Part shown: piece by piece, positions 21,534 to 29,846 of the stretch
Numbering within the stretch: position 1 is the first letter of the stretch
Layout: the number at the start of each line of letters is the position of its first letter
Origin: Paracoccus lutimaris
Lineage (GTDB): Bacteria > Pseudomonadota > Alphaproteobacteria > Rhodobacterales > Rhodobacteraceae
Assembly: GCF_003337565.1 (NCBI RefSeq)
Contig: NZ_QPJL01000014.1
Location: 34,848 to 98,847, forward strand
Length of the DNA stretch: 64,000 nucleotides
Direction of reading: 5' to 3'
Notes under the pieces: model-generated
Told to the model about the DNA's origin: nothing
Databases searched by the model: none
What the model saw: the letters and a program-made list of their open reading frames with translations, nothing else
Program-made: the position numbers and the translations under genes

Positions 21534-22559
21534 GTGCTGCGGCTATTCCGTTTCTATCGACGTCAATTCAGGCTGCGGGCCCGGCGGCAATGGCTGCTGG
21601 CGCGCGCGATCCGGCGTCGGCGCGCCCTGGCGGCGGTTGCGGACCGCACCGCCGCCATCCGGCCGGACGATATCCTGCTGTTCATGGTCATGCGCAATGA
21701 GGCCGTCCGCCTGCCGTATTTCCTGGACTATTACCGCAATATGGGGATCCGGCATTTCCTGGTCGTCGATAACGGCTCCGAGGATGGCGGGCGCGACTAT
21801 CTGCGGACGCAGCCGGACGTGTCGCTGTGGCTGACCCGTGCGAGCTACAAGGAATCGCGCTTTGGCATGGACTGGCTGAACTGGCTTTTGCGCAAGCATG
21901 GCAGCGGGCATTGGTGCCTGACCGTCGATCCCGACGAATTTCTGATCTATCCGCATTGCGACACCCGGCCGCTGCTGGCGCTGACCGACTGGTTGGACGC
22001 CTCGGCGGCCAGGTCCTTTTCGGCCATGCTGCTGGACATGTATCCCAAGGGGTCGCTGCACGAGCAGCCCTATCGCTCTGGCCAGAACCCGTTCGAGATC
22101 GCGCGCTGGTTCGATCCGGCCAATTACTCGATCCGCAAGAACGGCGCCTATGGCAATCTGTGGATCCAGGGTGGCGTGCGCGGGCGGGTGTTCTTTCACG
22201 ACGATCCCGAAAACGGCCCGGCCCTGAACAAGATCCCGCTGGTGCGCTGGGAACGCTGGTACGCCTATGCCAGTTCGACCCATATGCTGCTGCCGCGCTC
22301 GCTGAACCTCGTCTATGACGAGGATGGCGGCGAGAAGGCCTCGGGCTGCCTGTTGCACGCCAAGTTCCTCTCGACCTTCGTCGAGAAATCGGCCGAGGAG
22401 CTGACGCGCCGGCAGCACTATGCCGACAGCCACGAATACAAGGCCTATCACGACGCCTTGCAGGGCGGCCCGGAATTCTGGTGCGAGCATTCCTGCGAAT
22501 TGCACGACTGGCACCAGCTTGAGGAGCTGGGCCTGATCTCGACGGGGAACTGGGCATGA
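21534..22559 (+). CDS. Glycosyltransferase family 2 protein (Glyco_tranf_2_4 type)
   Basis: A 341-aa protein that starts with GTG (AAGTAGG ribosome site) and a very basic N-terminus (RFYRRQFRLRARRQW). DILLFMVMRNEAVRLPYFLDYYRNMGI and VVDNGSEDG near residues 45-80 are typical of the Glyco_tranf_2_4 group. WCLTVDPDEFLIYP near 125 holds a DPDE metal site. The C-terminal part is rich in aromatic residues and histidines (SSTHMLLP, CEHSCELHDWHQ). Its stop overlaps the ATG of the next gene (ATGA). Likely part of the same glycan pathway. Confidence 0.83.
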   Translation: MLRLFRFYRRQFRLRARRQWLLARAIRRRRALAAVADRTAAIRPDDILLFMVMRNEAVRLPYFLDYYRNMGIRHFLVVDNGSEDGGRDYLRTQPDVSLWLTRASYKESRFGMDWLNWLLRKHGSGHWCLTVDPDEFLIYPHCDTRPLLALTDWLDASAARSFSAMLLDMYPKGSLHEQPYRSGQNPFEIARWFDPANYSIRKNGAYGNLWIQGGVRGRVFFHDDPENGPALNKIPLVRWERWYAYASSTHMLLPRSLNLVYDEDGGEKASGCLLHAKFLSTFVEKSAEELTRRQHYADSHEYKAYHDALQGGPEFWCEHSCELHDWHQLEELGLISTGNWA

Positions 22560-24250
22560 ACGCCGCTGTGCCGATCGAGGATATCAGGCTGGGCGTGGTC
22601 ATGCTGTGCCACAATGAGCTGGCCATCGCCGCGCGCATGGCACGCATCTGGGTCGAGGGCGGCGCGGCGGTCGCGGTCCATGTCGACGCCAAGACGCGCG
22701 GCCCCGATGTCACCGAGATGCGCGATGGGCTGGCCGACCTGCCGCAGGTGGTGTTCAGCCGCCGCCATGTCTGCGAATGGGGCACCTTCAGCCTTGTGCG
22801 CGCGACCCAGGACGCGGCCGAGCTGCTGCTTGAGAAATTCCCGGACGTGACGCATGTCATCCTGGTGTCCGGCGCCTGCCTGACCTTGCGGCCGGTCAGC
22901 GACCTTTGCGCCTATCTTGCGCGGTATTCGCAGCGCGACTTCATCGAAAGCGTCACCGTCGAGGATGTGGGCTGGACCGTCGGCGGCCTGAACGAAGAGC
23001 GGTTCACGCTTCGCTTTCCCTTCTCGTTCCGTCGCCAGCGCAAGCTATTCGACCGCTATGTGGCGCTGCAACGCCGGGTCAAGTTCAAGCGCCGTATCCC
23101 CGCGGGGCTGGTGCCGCATCTGGGCTCGCAATGGTGGTGCCTGACGCGCCGGACGCTGGACGCCATCCTGAACGATCCGCGCCGGGCCGAGTTCGACCGC
23201 TATTTCCGGCGCGTCTGGATCCCCGACGAAAGCTATTTCCAGACGCTGGCGCGGCGCCATTCCCTGCAGATCGAAAGCCGGTCGCTGACGCTGTCCAAGT
23301 TCGACGATCAGGGCAAGCCCTATATCTTCTATGACGATCACCTGCTGTTGCTGCGCGAATCGGGCTGCTTTCTTGCCCGCAAGATCTGGCCGCGCGCCGG
23401 GCGGCTTTACGACCGCTTGCCGCCGCCGGCGCATGACGCGCCCTCGGCGGCTGAGCCGACGCCCGAACGGTTGGATCGCATCATCGCCCAGGCCGTCGCG
23501 CGCCGCCGGCTGGGGCGGCCGGGTCTTTACATGCAAAGCCGCTTTCCCCTCAAGGATCGCGAGAACGGCAAGACCTCGGCGCCCTATGCGGTGATGCTGG
23601 GCTTTGCCGACATCTTTCCCGATTTCGAGCCCTGGCTGGCCGAGCGCATCGATGCCGATGTGCATGGCCATCTGTTTGCCAGGCATGGCGTCGAATTCGC
23701 CGGCCGGGCGTTGACCGGCCCGGGGGCGCTGTCAAACAGCGCCGCCTTGCGCGATCTTGACCCGCGCAGCTTTCTGGCCAACCTCATCCGGATTTCCTGG
23801 CGCATGCAGGTCTGGCAGCACAGCCCGCGCGACGCGCAGCAGTTGAACTGGTTCATGGCCACCGACCGCAACGCGCGCATCTATGTGGTGACCGGCGCCT
23901 GGGCGGTGCCCCTGCTGCATTCGGGCATGCCCTTTGACGACATCCGCCGCGTGGCGGCGGATCTGCAGCGCATCGAACTGGCGCAGATCAACATCCTGCG
24001 CTCGGTCTGGCTCAAGGCGCGGACGCAGATCTGGGATCTTGGCGATTTCTGTGCCCGTCCGTCCGGCGTTCTGGGCGCGGTGCTGCGCGATCTGGGCGGC
24101 GATCCCGACGCCGCCGCCGACATGCCGCAGATGCGCGACCTGGCTGGCATGGGGCGGTTTCTGCAGCGGCTGCGCAATGCCGGCTTGCGGCCGCAATTGA
24201 TGGGCGAATTCCCGGTGGTCGATCCGACCCGCAGCCATGAGGGATCATGA
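22556..24250 (+). CDS. Core-2/I-branching-type (GT14) glycosyltransferase with extra C-terminal domain
   Basis: A 564-aa protein. Residues about 10-260 resemble the Branch family (GT14) of beta-1,6-N-acetylglucosaminyl- and xylosyltransferases: VVMLCHNELAIAARMARIW, AVHVDAKTRG, FSRRHVCEWGTFSLVRAT, LVSGACLTLRP, GSQWWCLTRRTLDAIL and WIPDESYFQTL. The second half (from about 300) is a separate domain; in related Rhodobacteraceae proteins it is catalogued as a domain of unknown function (DUF5927/5928 by recall). Coupled to the previous gene by ATGA. The combination suggests a branching or capping step on a surface polysaccharide, but activity is not demonstrated. Confidence 0.78.
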   Translation: MNAAVPIEDIRLGVVMLCHNELAIAARMARIWVEGGAAVAVHVDAKTRGPDVTEMRDGLADLPQVVFSRRHVCEWGTFSLVRATQDAAELLLEKFPDVTHVILVSGACLTLRPVSDLCAYLARYSQRDFIESVTVEDVGWTVGGLNEERFTLRFPFSFRRQRKLFDRYVALQRRVKFKRRIPAGLVPHLGSQWWCLTRRTLDAILNDPRRAEFDRYFRRVWIPDESYFQTLARRHSLQIESRSLTLSKFDDQGKPYIFYDDHLLLLRESGCFLARKIWPRAGRLYDRLPPPAHDAPSAAEPTPERLDRIIAQAVARRRLGRPGLYMQSRFPLKDRENGKTSAPYAVMLGFADIFPDFEPWLAERIDADVHGHLFARHGVEFAGRALTGPGALSNSAALRDLDPRSFLANLIRISWRMQVWQHSPRDAQQLNWFMATDRNARIYVVTGAWAVPLLHSGMPFDDIRRVAADLQRIELAQINILRSVWLKARTQIWDLGDFCARPSGVLGAVLRDLGGDPDAAADMPQMRDLAGMGRFLQRLRNAGLRPQLMGEFPVVDPTRSHEGS

Positions 24251-24251
24251 C

Positions 24252-25646
24252 ATGACCCAGGCCTTTACCAGCTTCGTCATCTTCGCCGAGATGCGCACCG
24301 GCTCGAACCTGCTTGAGGCGACGCTGAACGCCATCAAGCGCGTCACCTGTTTCGGCGAGGCGTTCAACCCCTACATGATGGGTTGGCCCGACAAGGACGA
24401 GCTCAGGGGCATCACCATGGCCGAGCGCGACGCCGATCCGCACCGGCTGCTGGCGACGATCTTCGACAAGCCCAACCACCTGCCGGGATTTCGCTATTTC
24501 CACGATCACGACCCGCGCGTCCTTGACGCCATCATCGAGAACCGCGCCTGCGCCAAGATCATCCTGACCCGCAATCCGGTGGACAGTTTCGTCTCGACCG
24601 CGCTGGCGCGCGCCACCAACCAGTGGAAGCTGAACGAGACCGAGACCGTCATCCCGGCCGCCATTCCCTTCGACCCCGCCGAGTTCCGGCAGGTCACCGG
24701 CGCCATCGAGGAATTTCAGCTGAACCTGATGCACCGGTTGCAGGTCAGCGGGCAAAGCGCCTTCTGGCTGGGCTATGAGGATCTGCGCGACGAAGGCGTC
24801 ATGACCGGCCTTCTGCACTGGCTAGGCCGCACCGATCTGGAACGGGTCGAGCCGGCCAGCGATCAGGTGCCGCAAAACCCGCGCGAACTGGCCGAGAAGG
24901 TCACGAATTTCGACGAGATGCAGGCCGAGCTGGCGCAGCTTGATCCGTTCATGCTGCGCCGCATCCCGAATTTCGAGCCGCGCAAAGGGCCTGCCGTGCC
25001 CTCGTTCATCGGCGCCGAGGCGGGCAAGGGGCTGATCTTCATGCCGATCAAGGGCGGCCCGTCCCAGCAGATCGCCGACTGGCTGGCGAAAATGGGCGAG
25101 ATCAAGGGCGATTTCAACCAAAGCAGCCTGCGGCAATGGAAGCGCGACCATGCCGGCCATCGCAGCTTTACCGTGCTGCGCCACCCGATCCTGCGGGCAT
25201 GGACGGCTTTCGAATCGCTGCTGGCGGGCAAGAAGGCTGAGCTGCGCCAGCTGATGCGCGACATCTACCGCGTGGCCCTGCCGCCGGACGAGGCGCTTGC
25301 CGCGCTGGACGACGGCCGCAAGGCCGAACTCTTCGAGGCATTTCTGGATTTCCTGCGCCGCAATCTGAACGGCCAGACCTCGCTGCCGACCTTTCCCGGC
25401 TGGGCCAGCCAGTCCGAGATTCTGGCCGGCTTCTCGCGCTTCGGCGTCCCTGATCTGGTCCTGCGCGAGGCCGATCTGGTCCGCGATCTGGCCTGGCTTG
25501 CGGCCTGCACCAGGATCAAGGACCCGGTCACCGCGCCCGATCCGTCGGCATTCCCGGAATTCCTGAACGAACAGCCCCTGCGCGCGGCGGCGAAAAAGGC
25601 CTATCTGCGCGACTATGTCGCCTTCGGGTTCTCCGGCCAGCCCTGA
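24252..25646 (+). CDS. Two-module sulfotransferase-like protein
   Basis: A 464-aa protein. The first module looks like a PAPS-dependent sulfotransferase of the Stf0/NodH kind. FAEMRTGSNLLEATL at residues 11-25 matches the 5'-phosphosulfate loop (RTGSxxL) and ILTRNPVDSFVS at 104-115 matches the 3'-phosphate motif. A second module begins near 255: IFMPIKGGPSQQIADWL (262-278) sits where a 5' loop would be but is degenerate, while FTVLRHPILRAWTAFESLL (306-324) closely resembles the 3' motif of Sulfotransfer_2 enzymes. ATG 24252 has GAGGGA upstream; ATG 24237 would add five residues. Last gene of the glycan cluster; probably sulfates the polysaccharide. Confidence 0.75.
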   Translation: MTQAFTSFVIFAEMRTGSNLLEATLNAIKRVTCFGEAFNPYMMGWPDKDELRGITMAERDADPHRLLATIFDKPNHLPGFRYFHDHDPRVLDAIIENRACAKIILTRNPVDSFVSTALARATNQWKLNETETVIPAAIPFDPAEFRQVTGAIEEFQLNLMHRLQVSGQSAFWLGYEDLRDEGVMTGLLHWLGRTDLERVEPASDQVPQNPRELAEKVTNFDEMQAELAQLDPFMLRRIPNFEPRKGPAVPSFIGAEAGKGLIFMPIKGGPSQQIADWLAKMGEIKGDFNQSSLRQWKRDHAGHRSFTVLRHPILRAWTAFESLLAGKKAELRQLMRDIYRVALPPDEALAALDDGRKAELFEAFLDFLRRNLNGQTSLPTFPGWASQSEILAGFSRFGVPDLVLREADLVRDLAWLAACTRIKDPVTAPDPSAFPEFLNEQPLRAAAKKAYLRDYVAFGFSGQP

Positions 25647-25662
25647 GCATCGGCCGTGAACG

Positions 25663-26616
25663 TCAACCCTGCGGGGTCATGGCCTTGCGCTGGCGGGTGC
25701 GCTCCAGCCCCAGCTGGTGTTCGCGCCAGATGATCAGGATGCCGGCGGTGATGACCAGCGCGGCACCGGCCAGCATCACCAGCGTCGGCGCCTCGCCAAA
25801 GAAGAACCAGCCGATCAGCAGCGCCAGCAGCATCGAGACATATTCGAACGGCGCCACCAGCGAGGCATCGGCATAGCGATAGGCGGTGGTCATCAGGATC
25901 TGCGCGACCCCGCCCATCAGCCCGATCCCGACCAGCAGCGCGGCGGTGCGGGCATCGGGCATCACCCAGCCAAAGGGCAGCGTCAGCAGCCCCAGCAGCG
26001 TCGAGGTGACCGAGAACCAGAAGACGATGGCCGAGATGCTTTCCTCGCGCACCAGCTTGCGCACGAAGATCTGCGCCAGCGCCGTGCAGGCGGCGGCGCC
26101 CAGCGTGACCACGGCGCCAAGGGTTTCCCTGTAGCCGATCCCGGTGCCGGTGCTCAGATGCGGCGACAGCACGATGATGACGCCGACCATGCCCAGAACC
26201 ACCATGGACAGCCGGAACAGCCGCACATCCTCGCCCAGAAACATGGCGGCAAAGATCACCACCATCAGCGGCGCGGCATAGCCGATCGCGGTGACCTCGG
26301 GGAATGGCAGCAGCGCCAGGGCCCAGAACCCCAGCCCCATCGAGGCGGTGCCGATGATGCCACGATAGAAATGCCCCATCGGCCGGTGCGTGCGCAGCCC
26401 GCTGCCCAGCTCGCCCCGCGCCGCCAGCCAGATCAGGATCACCGGGATCGCGAAAAGCGAGCGGAAAAACACCTGCTGGCCCGGCGGCACGCCAAGCCCC
26501 CCGTCCGAGGTCGCCTTGACCGCCGCGCCCATGAAGGTGAAGACGACGACGCTGAGGCATTTCAGCATGATGCCGCGCAGGGGGCTTTGCGGCGCGGTCT
26601 GGACGGGCCGGGTCAT
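25663..26616 (-). CDS. DMT-superfamily (EamA) transporter
   Basis: A 317-aa inner-membrane protein with ten predicted helices arranged as two EamA repeats (first about 15-150, second about 165-300), the layout of drug/metabolite exporters such as RhaT, YdcZ or S-adenosylmethionine carriers. [18 protein letters not shown] and [21 protein letters not shown] are the paired repeat-end motifs. The C-terminal tail is basic. The ATG overlaps the queG stop (ATGA), so it is cotranscribed with queG. Substrate unknown. Confidence 0.88.
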   Translation of the reverse strand: MTRPVQTAPQSPLRGIMLKCLSVVVFTFMGAAVKATSDGGLGVPPGQQVFFRSLFAIPVILIWLAARGELGSGLRTHRPMGHFYRGIIGTASMGLGFWALALLPFPEVTAIGYAAPLMVVIFAAMFLGEDVRLFRLSMVVLGMVGVIIVLSPHLSTGTGIGYRETLGAVVTLGAAACTALAQIFVRKLVREESISAIVFWFSVTSTLLGLLTLPFGWVMPDARTAALLVGIGLMGGVAQILMTTAYRYADASLVAPFEYVSMLLALLIGWFFFGEAPTLVMLAGAALVITAGILIIWREHQLGLERTRQRKAMTPQG

Positions 26617-27656
26617 GGCAGCCGTCCGCAGGCCCAGCGGGCCGCATCGGCGACGGCGGGGTCGGGATCATGCAGCAACGCCTCGGCCGCCGGGCGCAGG
26701 TCGGGGCGGCCGGAATTGCCGATGGCGTAAAGGACGTTTCTGACCATGCGGTCGCGGCCGACGCGCTTGATCGGGCTGCCGGAAAAGCGCTCGCGGAAGG
26801 CGGCATCGTCCAGCGCCGCGAATTCGGCCAGCGCCGGGCCGCCATGGGGGCCGTGATAGCGCAGCTCGGTCGCGGCTTGTGCGAACTTGTTCCACGGGCA
26901 GGCGGCAAGGCAGTCGTCGCAGCCATAGATGCGGTTGCCCAGCAAGGGCCGCAATTCGGGGTCCACCGGGCCTTTGTGTTCGATGGTCAGATACGAGATG
27001 CAGCGCCGCGCATCCAGTTGATAGGGCGCGGGGAATGCGCCGGTCGGGCAGGCGTCCAGACAGGACCGGCACGAGCCGCAATGTTCACGCTCGGGTGCGT
27101 CTTTGGGCAGGTCCAGCGTGGTGAAGATGGCGCCCAGAAAGAACCAGCTTCCCAGTTCGCGCGACAAAAGATTGGTGTGCTTGCCCTGCCAGCCCAGCCC
27201 GGCGGCCTGCGCCAGGGGCTTTTCCATGACCGGGGCGGTATCGACAAAGACCTTGATCTCGCAGCCGGTCAGGCCGACCAGCCAGCCGCCCAGCCGTTTC
27301 AGGCGCTTCTTGACGATGTCGTGGTAATCCTTGCCCTGCGCATAGACGCTGACCGCGCCGCGATCGGGGTGGGTCAGGATTTCGACCGGGTCATGTTCGG
27401 GGGTGTAAAGCTCGGCCAGCATGATGACCGAGCGCGCTTCGGGCCAGAGCGCGTCGGGCGCGGCGCGCCATGCCGTGCGTTCGGCCATCCAGCCCATCTG
27501 GCCGTGGCGGTCGGCCTTGAGAAAGGCCGCCAGCCGTTCGGGCAGTTGCGGATTGGCGTCGGGTGCGCAGATGCCAAGCGCCGAAAACCCCTCGGCGCGG
27601 GCCTGTTCCTCAAGCCGGGCGCGGATATCAGTGGGGTCAGAAATCCAGGAGCGCAT
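26613..27656 (-). CDS. queG: Epoxyqueuosine reductase
   Basis: QueG, 347 aa, the cobalamin- and iron-sulfur-dependent enzyme for the last step of queuosine synthesis in tRNA. Two 4Fe-4S motifs are visible: [16 protein letters not shown] near residue 195 and [11 protein letters not shown] near 245. [14 protein letters not shown] and [21 protein letters not shown] are QueG signatures. A C-terminal HEAT-like repeat follows ([11 protein letters not shown]...). Start is ATG 27656 (MRSWISD); the longer open frame is a shadow of the GST gene, whose end overlaps queG by 20 nt. Confidence 0.95.
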   Translation of the reverse strand: MRSWISDPTDIRARLEEQARAEGFSALGICAPDANPQLPERLAAFLKADRHGQMGWMAERTAWRAAPDALWPEARSVIMLAELYTPEHDPVEILTHPDRGAVSVYAQGKDYHDIVKKRLKRLGGWLVGLTGCEIKVFVDTAPVMEKPLAQAAGLGWQGKHTNLLSRELGSWFFLGAIFTTLDLPKDAPEREHCGSCRSCLDACPTGAFPAPYQLDARRCISYLTIEHKGPVDPELRPLLGNRIYGCDDCLAACPWNKFAQAATELRYHGPHGGPALAEFAALDDAAFRERFSGSPIKRVGRDRMVRNVLYAIGNSGRPDLRPAAEALLHDPDPAVADAARWACGRLP

Positions 27657-28326
27657 AATGCGGCGCCGGATGTACCCCCGGCAGGTGGTCGGCCAGCAGG
27701 CTGCGGAAGGCCGGGCGCGACTTGATCTTGGCATACCATTCCTGGACCTCGATCGAATGAGTCCAGTCCACGTCCGAGATATAGTCAAGGCAGGAAAGAT
27801 GCGCGGCGGCGGTGAAATCGGCCAGCGTCATCGTATCGCCCGCCAGCCAGCGGCGATGTTCCAGCAGGCTGCGCATATAGTCCATATGCCGACGGATGGC
27901 GCTAAGGCCGGCCTTGACCGTGCGCGAATCCGGATAACCCTGCCGCATGACCTTTTTCCAGACCCGTTCATTCATCACGGGTTTGGTCACCTCGGCGTTG
28001 AACTTGTCATCGAACCAGGCGCAAAGCCGGCGCACCTCATAGCGGTCGATGGACTGCGCGGGCATCAGGGGCGGCTGCGGGTGGGTCTCGTCCAGATATT
28101 CGCAGATCGCCTGGCTTTCCGCCAGAAGCCGGCCGTCCATGCGAAGGACCGGCAGCTTGCCGGCCGGGTTGCGGCGGGTCAGTTCGGAATCCGGCTCCCA
28201 ATAGCGGTCCTCGACCAGTTCGACCTCGATGCGTTTTTCGGCCAGCACCAGCCGGACCTTGCGGCAAAAGGGCGACAGCGAGACGTGGTAAAGACGGATG
28301 GTGGAATTGGGCGAGGATGTATTCAT
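27637..28326 (-). CDS. fzlA: Glutathione S-transferase family protein, probably FzlA
   Basis: A 229-aa protein with a thioredoxin-like N-terminal domain ([44 protein letters not shown]) and an all-helical C-terminal GST domain ([23 protein letters not shown]). The overall pattern, including [28 protein letters not shown] text and the C-terminal [15 protein letters not shown]...LLDF tail, fits the alphaproteobacterial FzlA group, which bind FtsZ and promote constriction and lack ordinary GST activity. That subfamily call is from memory; a plain GST is the alternative. Overlaps the start of queG. Confidence 0.7.
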   Translation of the reverse strand: MNTSSPNSTIRLYHVSLSPFCRKVRLVLAEKRIEVELVEDRYWEPDSELTRRNPAGKLPVLRMDGRLLAESQAICEYLDETHPQPPLMPAQSIDRYEVRRLCAWFDDKFNAEVTKPVMNERVWKKVMRQGYPDSRTVKAGLSAIRRHMDYMRSLLEHRRWLAGDTMTLADFTAAAHLSCLDYISDVDWTHSIEVQEWYAKIKSRPAFRSLLADHLPGVHPAPHYALLDF

Positions 28327-28424
28327 CAGCTGAAAACCGGTTCATGCGCGGGCTTGCAGGTTGATACGCGCTGAGGGGCCGCGTTTCAACCGGCTTGGGG
28401 CCGCGACCGGCGTCGAAATGCGCG

Positions 28425-29168
28425 TCAGCGGGGCAGGCGCAGGCAGGCGTCGCGCCCATCCGCCGCGATGGTCGCCGCGCCGTCCGCAATCGCGCGGCTG
28501 CGGCGTGAGCCGGTCTTGGGCTGGCGGTCCTTGGGCGCGGGCAGGATCGCGGCCAAGGCCGCCGCCTGCCGTGCCGTCAGCTTGTCGGGTGTAGTGCCGA
28601 AATGATGCTTCGCCGCCGCCGCGACGCCAAAGACGCCGGGGCCGAATTCGGCAAGGTTCAGATAGACCTCGACGATGCGGCGCTTGGACCAGAGCGCCTC
28701 GATCATCGGCGTGTACAGCGTTTCCAGCAGCTTGCGCGGCCAGCTTCGGCCTTGCCACAGAAACACGTTCTTGGCCGTCTGCTGGGTCAGGGTCGAGGCC
28801 CCGCGTGCCGAACCCGAGGCGATGACCTTGCGGATCTCGGCCATGTCAAAGCCCCAATGGGCGCAGAAATTGGCGTCCTCGGCCGCAACGACCGAGCGGA
28901 CCATGACCGGGGCGATCTGGTCGATCGGGGTCCAGTCGCGGGGCGTGCCGGGATAGGTGCGGGTCTCGGTCAGGATGGTCCAGCTGGTCGGTGGGTTGAT
29001 AAAGGAAAACAGAAACACCAGCACGAACATCAGGGCCAGCAGCCGGGCGCCGATCCAGCGCGCCCAGCCCCAGATCCGACCCCAGATCCGGCGCGCGAGC
29101 GCACTGAAAACGCCCCGGCGGGCGGGGCGTTCGGGCATCTCGGTCAGATCGTCCTGATGGCGGGGCAT
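28425..29168 (-). CDS. mtgA: Monofunctional biosynthetic peptidoglycan transglycosylase
   Basis: MtgA, 247 aa, a single-domain GT51 glycosyltransferase that polymerises lipid II. A basic cytoplasmic tail precedes one transmembrane helix (LLALMFVLVFLFSFI) at about residues 43-58. The GT51 motifs follow: SVVAAEDANFCAHWGFD (catalytic Glu in EDxxF) near 93, GASTLTQQTAKNVFL near 125, and RIVEVYLNLAEFGPGVFG near 165. There is no transpeptidase domain, as expected for MtgA. The last 40 residues are variable and basic. Confidence 0.95.
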   Translation of the reverse strand: MPRHQDDLTEMPERPARRGVFSALARRIWGRIWGWARWIGARLLALMFVLVFLFSFINPPTSWTILTETRTYPGTPRDWTPIDQIAPVMVRSVVAAEDANFCAHWGFDMAEIRKVIASGSARGASTLTQQTAKNVFLWQGRSWPRKLLETLYTPMIEALWSKRRIVEVYLNLAEFGPGVFGVAAAAKHHFGTTPDKLTARQAAALAAILPAPKDRQPKTGSRRSRAIADGAATIAADGRDACLRLPR

Positions 29169-29216
29169 GGCAAGCGTCCTGTCATGGCCATGCCCCTTGC
29201 GTCAAGCCAAAGCCGG

Positions 29217-29774
29217 TCAGGCGGTCGGTTCGGTAGCCGCCGGTGCAGCATCCGCCGCCGGCACGCCAAGCGCGCTGCCCAGCTTGCCGCCATCAAAGGC
29301 CTCGCGCAGGCGGGCCTCTTCTGCCTCGGGCAGCGAGGTCTGCAGCACGCGCCCCTTCATGTGATAGCTTTCCAGCTTGGCCAGTACCTTGTCGGCGGTC
29401 ATCTTGCGCACACGGATGAACACGCCCGAGCCGCCCGGCGGGATCGAGTTCCCCAGCTTGCGGATGAAATCGTCATTGATGCCGACATCGCTGAGCTTGC
29501 CCGCGATCGCGCCCGAGGCCGCGCCGACCGCCGCGCCCAGAAGCGGGTTCAGGAACAAAAGCCCGACCAGCGTGCCCCAGAAACCGCCGCCCACGGCGCC
29601 CGCCGCGGTCAGGTTCATGGCCTGATGCAGTTTGACCTCGCCCTTGGCGTCGCGGGTGACGACCACGGCGTCTTCAAGCTCGATCAGGTATTCCTGCTGC
29701 ATCTTGACCAGTTCGGTGCGCAGCTCGAAGCCGTCGGCCTCGTTGTCGAATGCGATGACGAGAAGGTCGGACAT
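29217..29774 (-). CDS. DUF1269 protein with glycine-zipper segment
   Basis: A 185-aa protein of the DUF1269 family. The N-terminal alpha/beta region (LLVIAFDNEADGFELRTELVKMQQEYLIELEDAVVV) is followed by a Gly/Ala-rich hydrophobic stretch (GAVGGGFWGTLVGLLFLNPLLGAAVGAASGAIAG) at about 60-95, a glycine zipper likely to insert in or associate with membranes. Function is unknown; relatives are often stress-induced. ATG 29774 (MSDLLV) with AAAGGA was preferred to the upstream frame start at 29783. An Ala/Pro tail ends the protein. Confidence 0.85.
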   Translation of the reverse strand: MSDLLVIAFDNEADGFELRTELVKMQQEYLIELEDAVVVTRDAKGEVKLHQAMNLTAAGAVGGGFWGTLVGLLFLNPLLGAAVGAASGAIAGKLSDVGINDDFIRKLGNSIPPGGSGVFIRVRKMTADKVLAKLESYHMKGRVLQTSLPEAEEARLREAFDGGKLGSALGVPAADAAPAATEPTA

Positions 29775-29846
29775 GACAATCATCCTTTCATGAAGCGCCG
29801 GCGGAAAATGCGGCCGGCCGGAATCACCTGTCAGCTTTGCGCGCGC

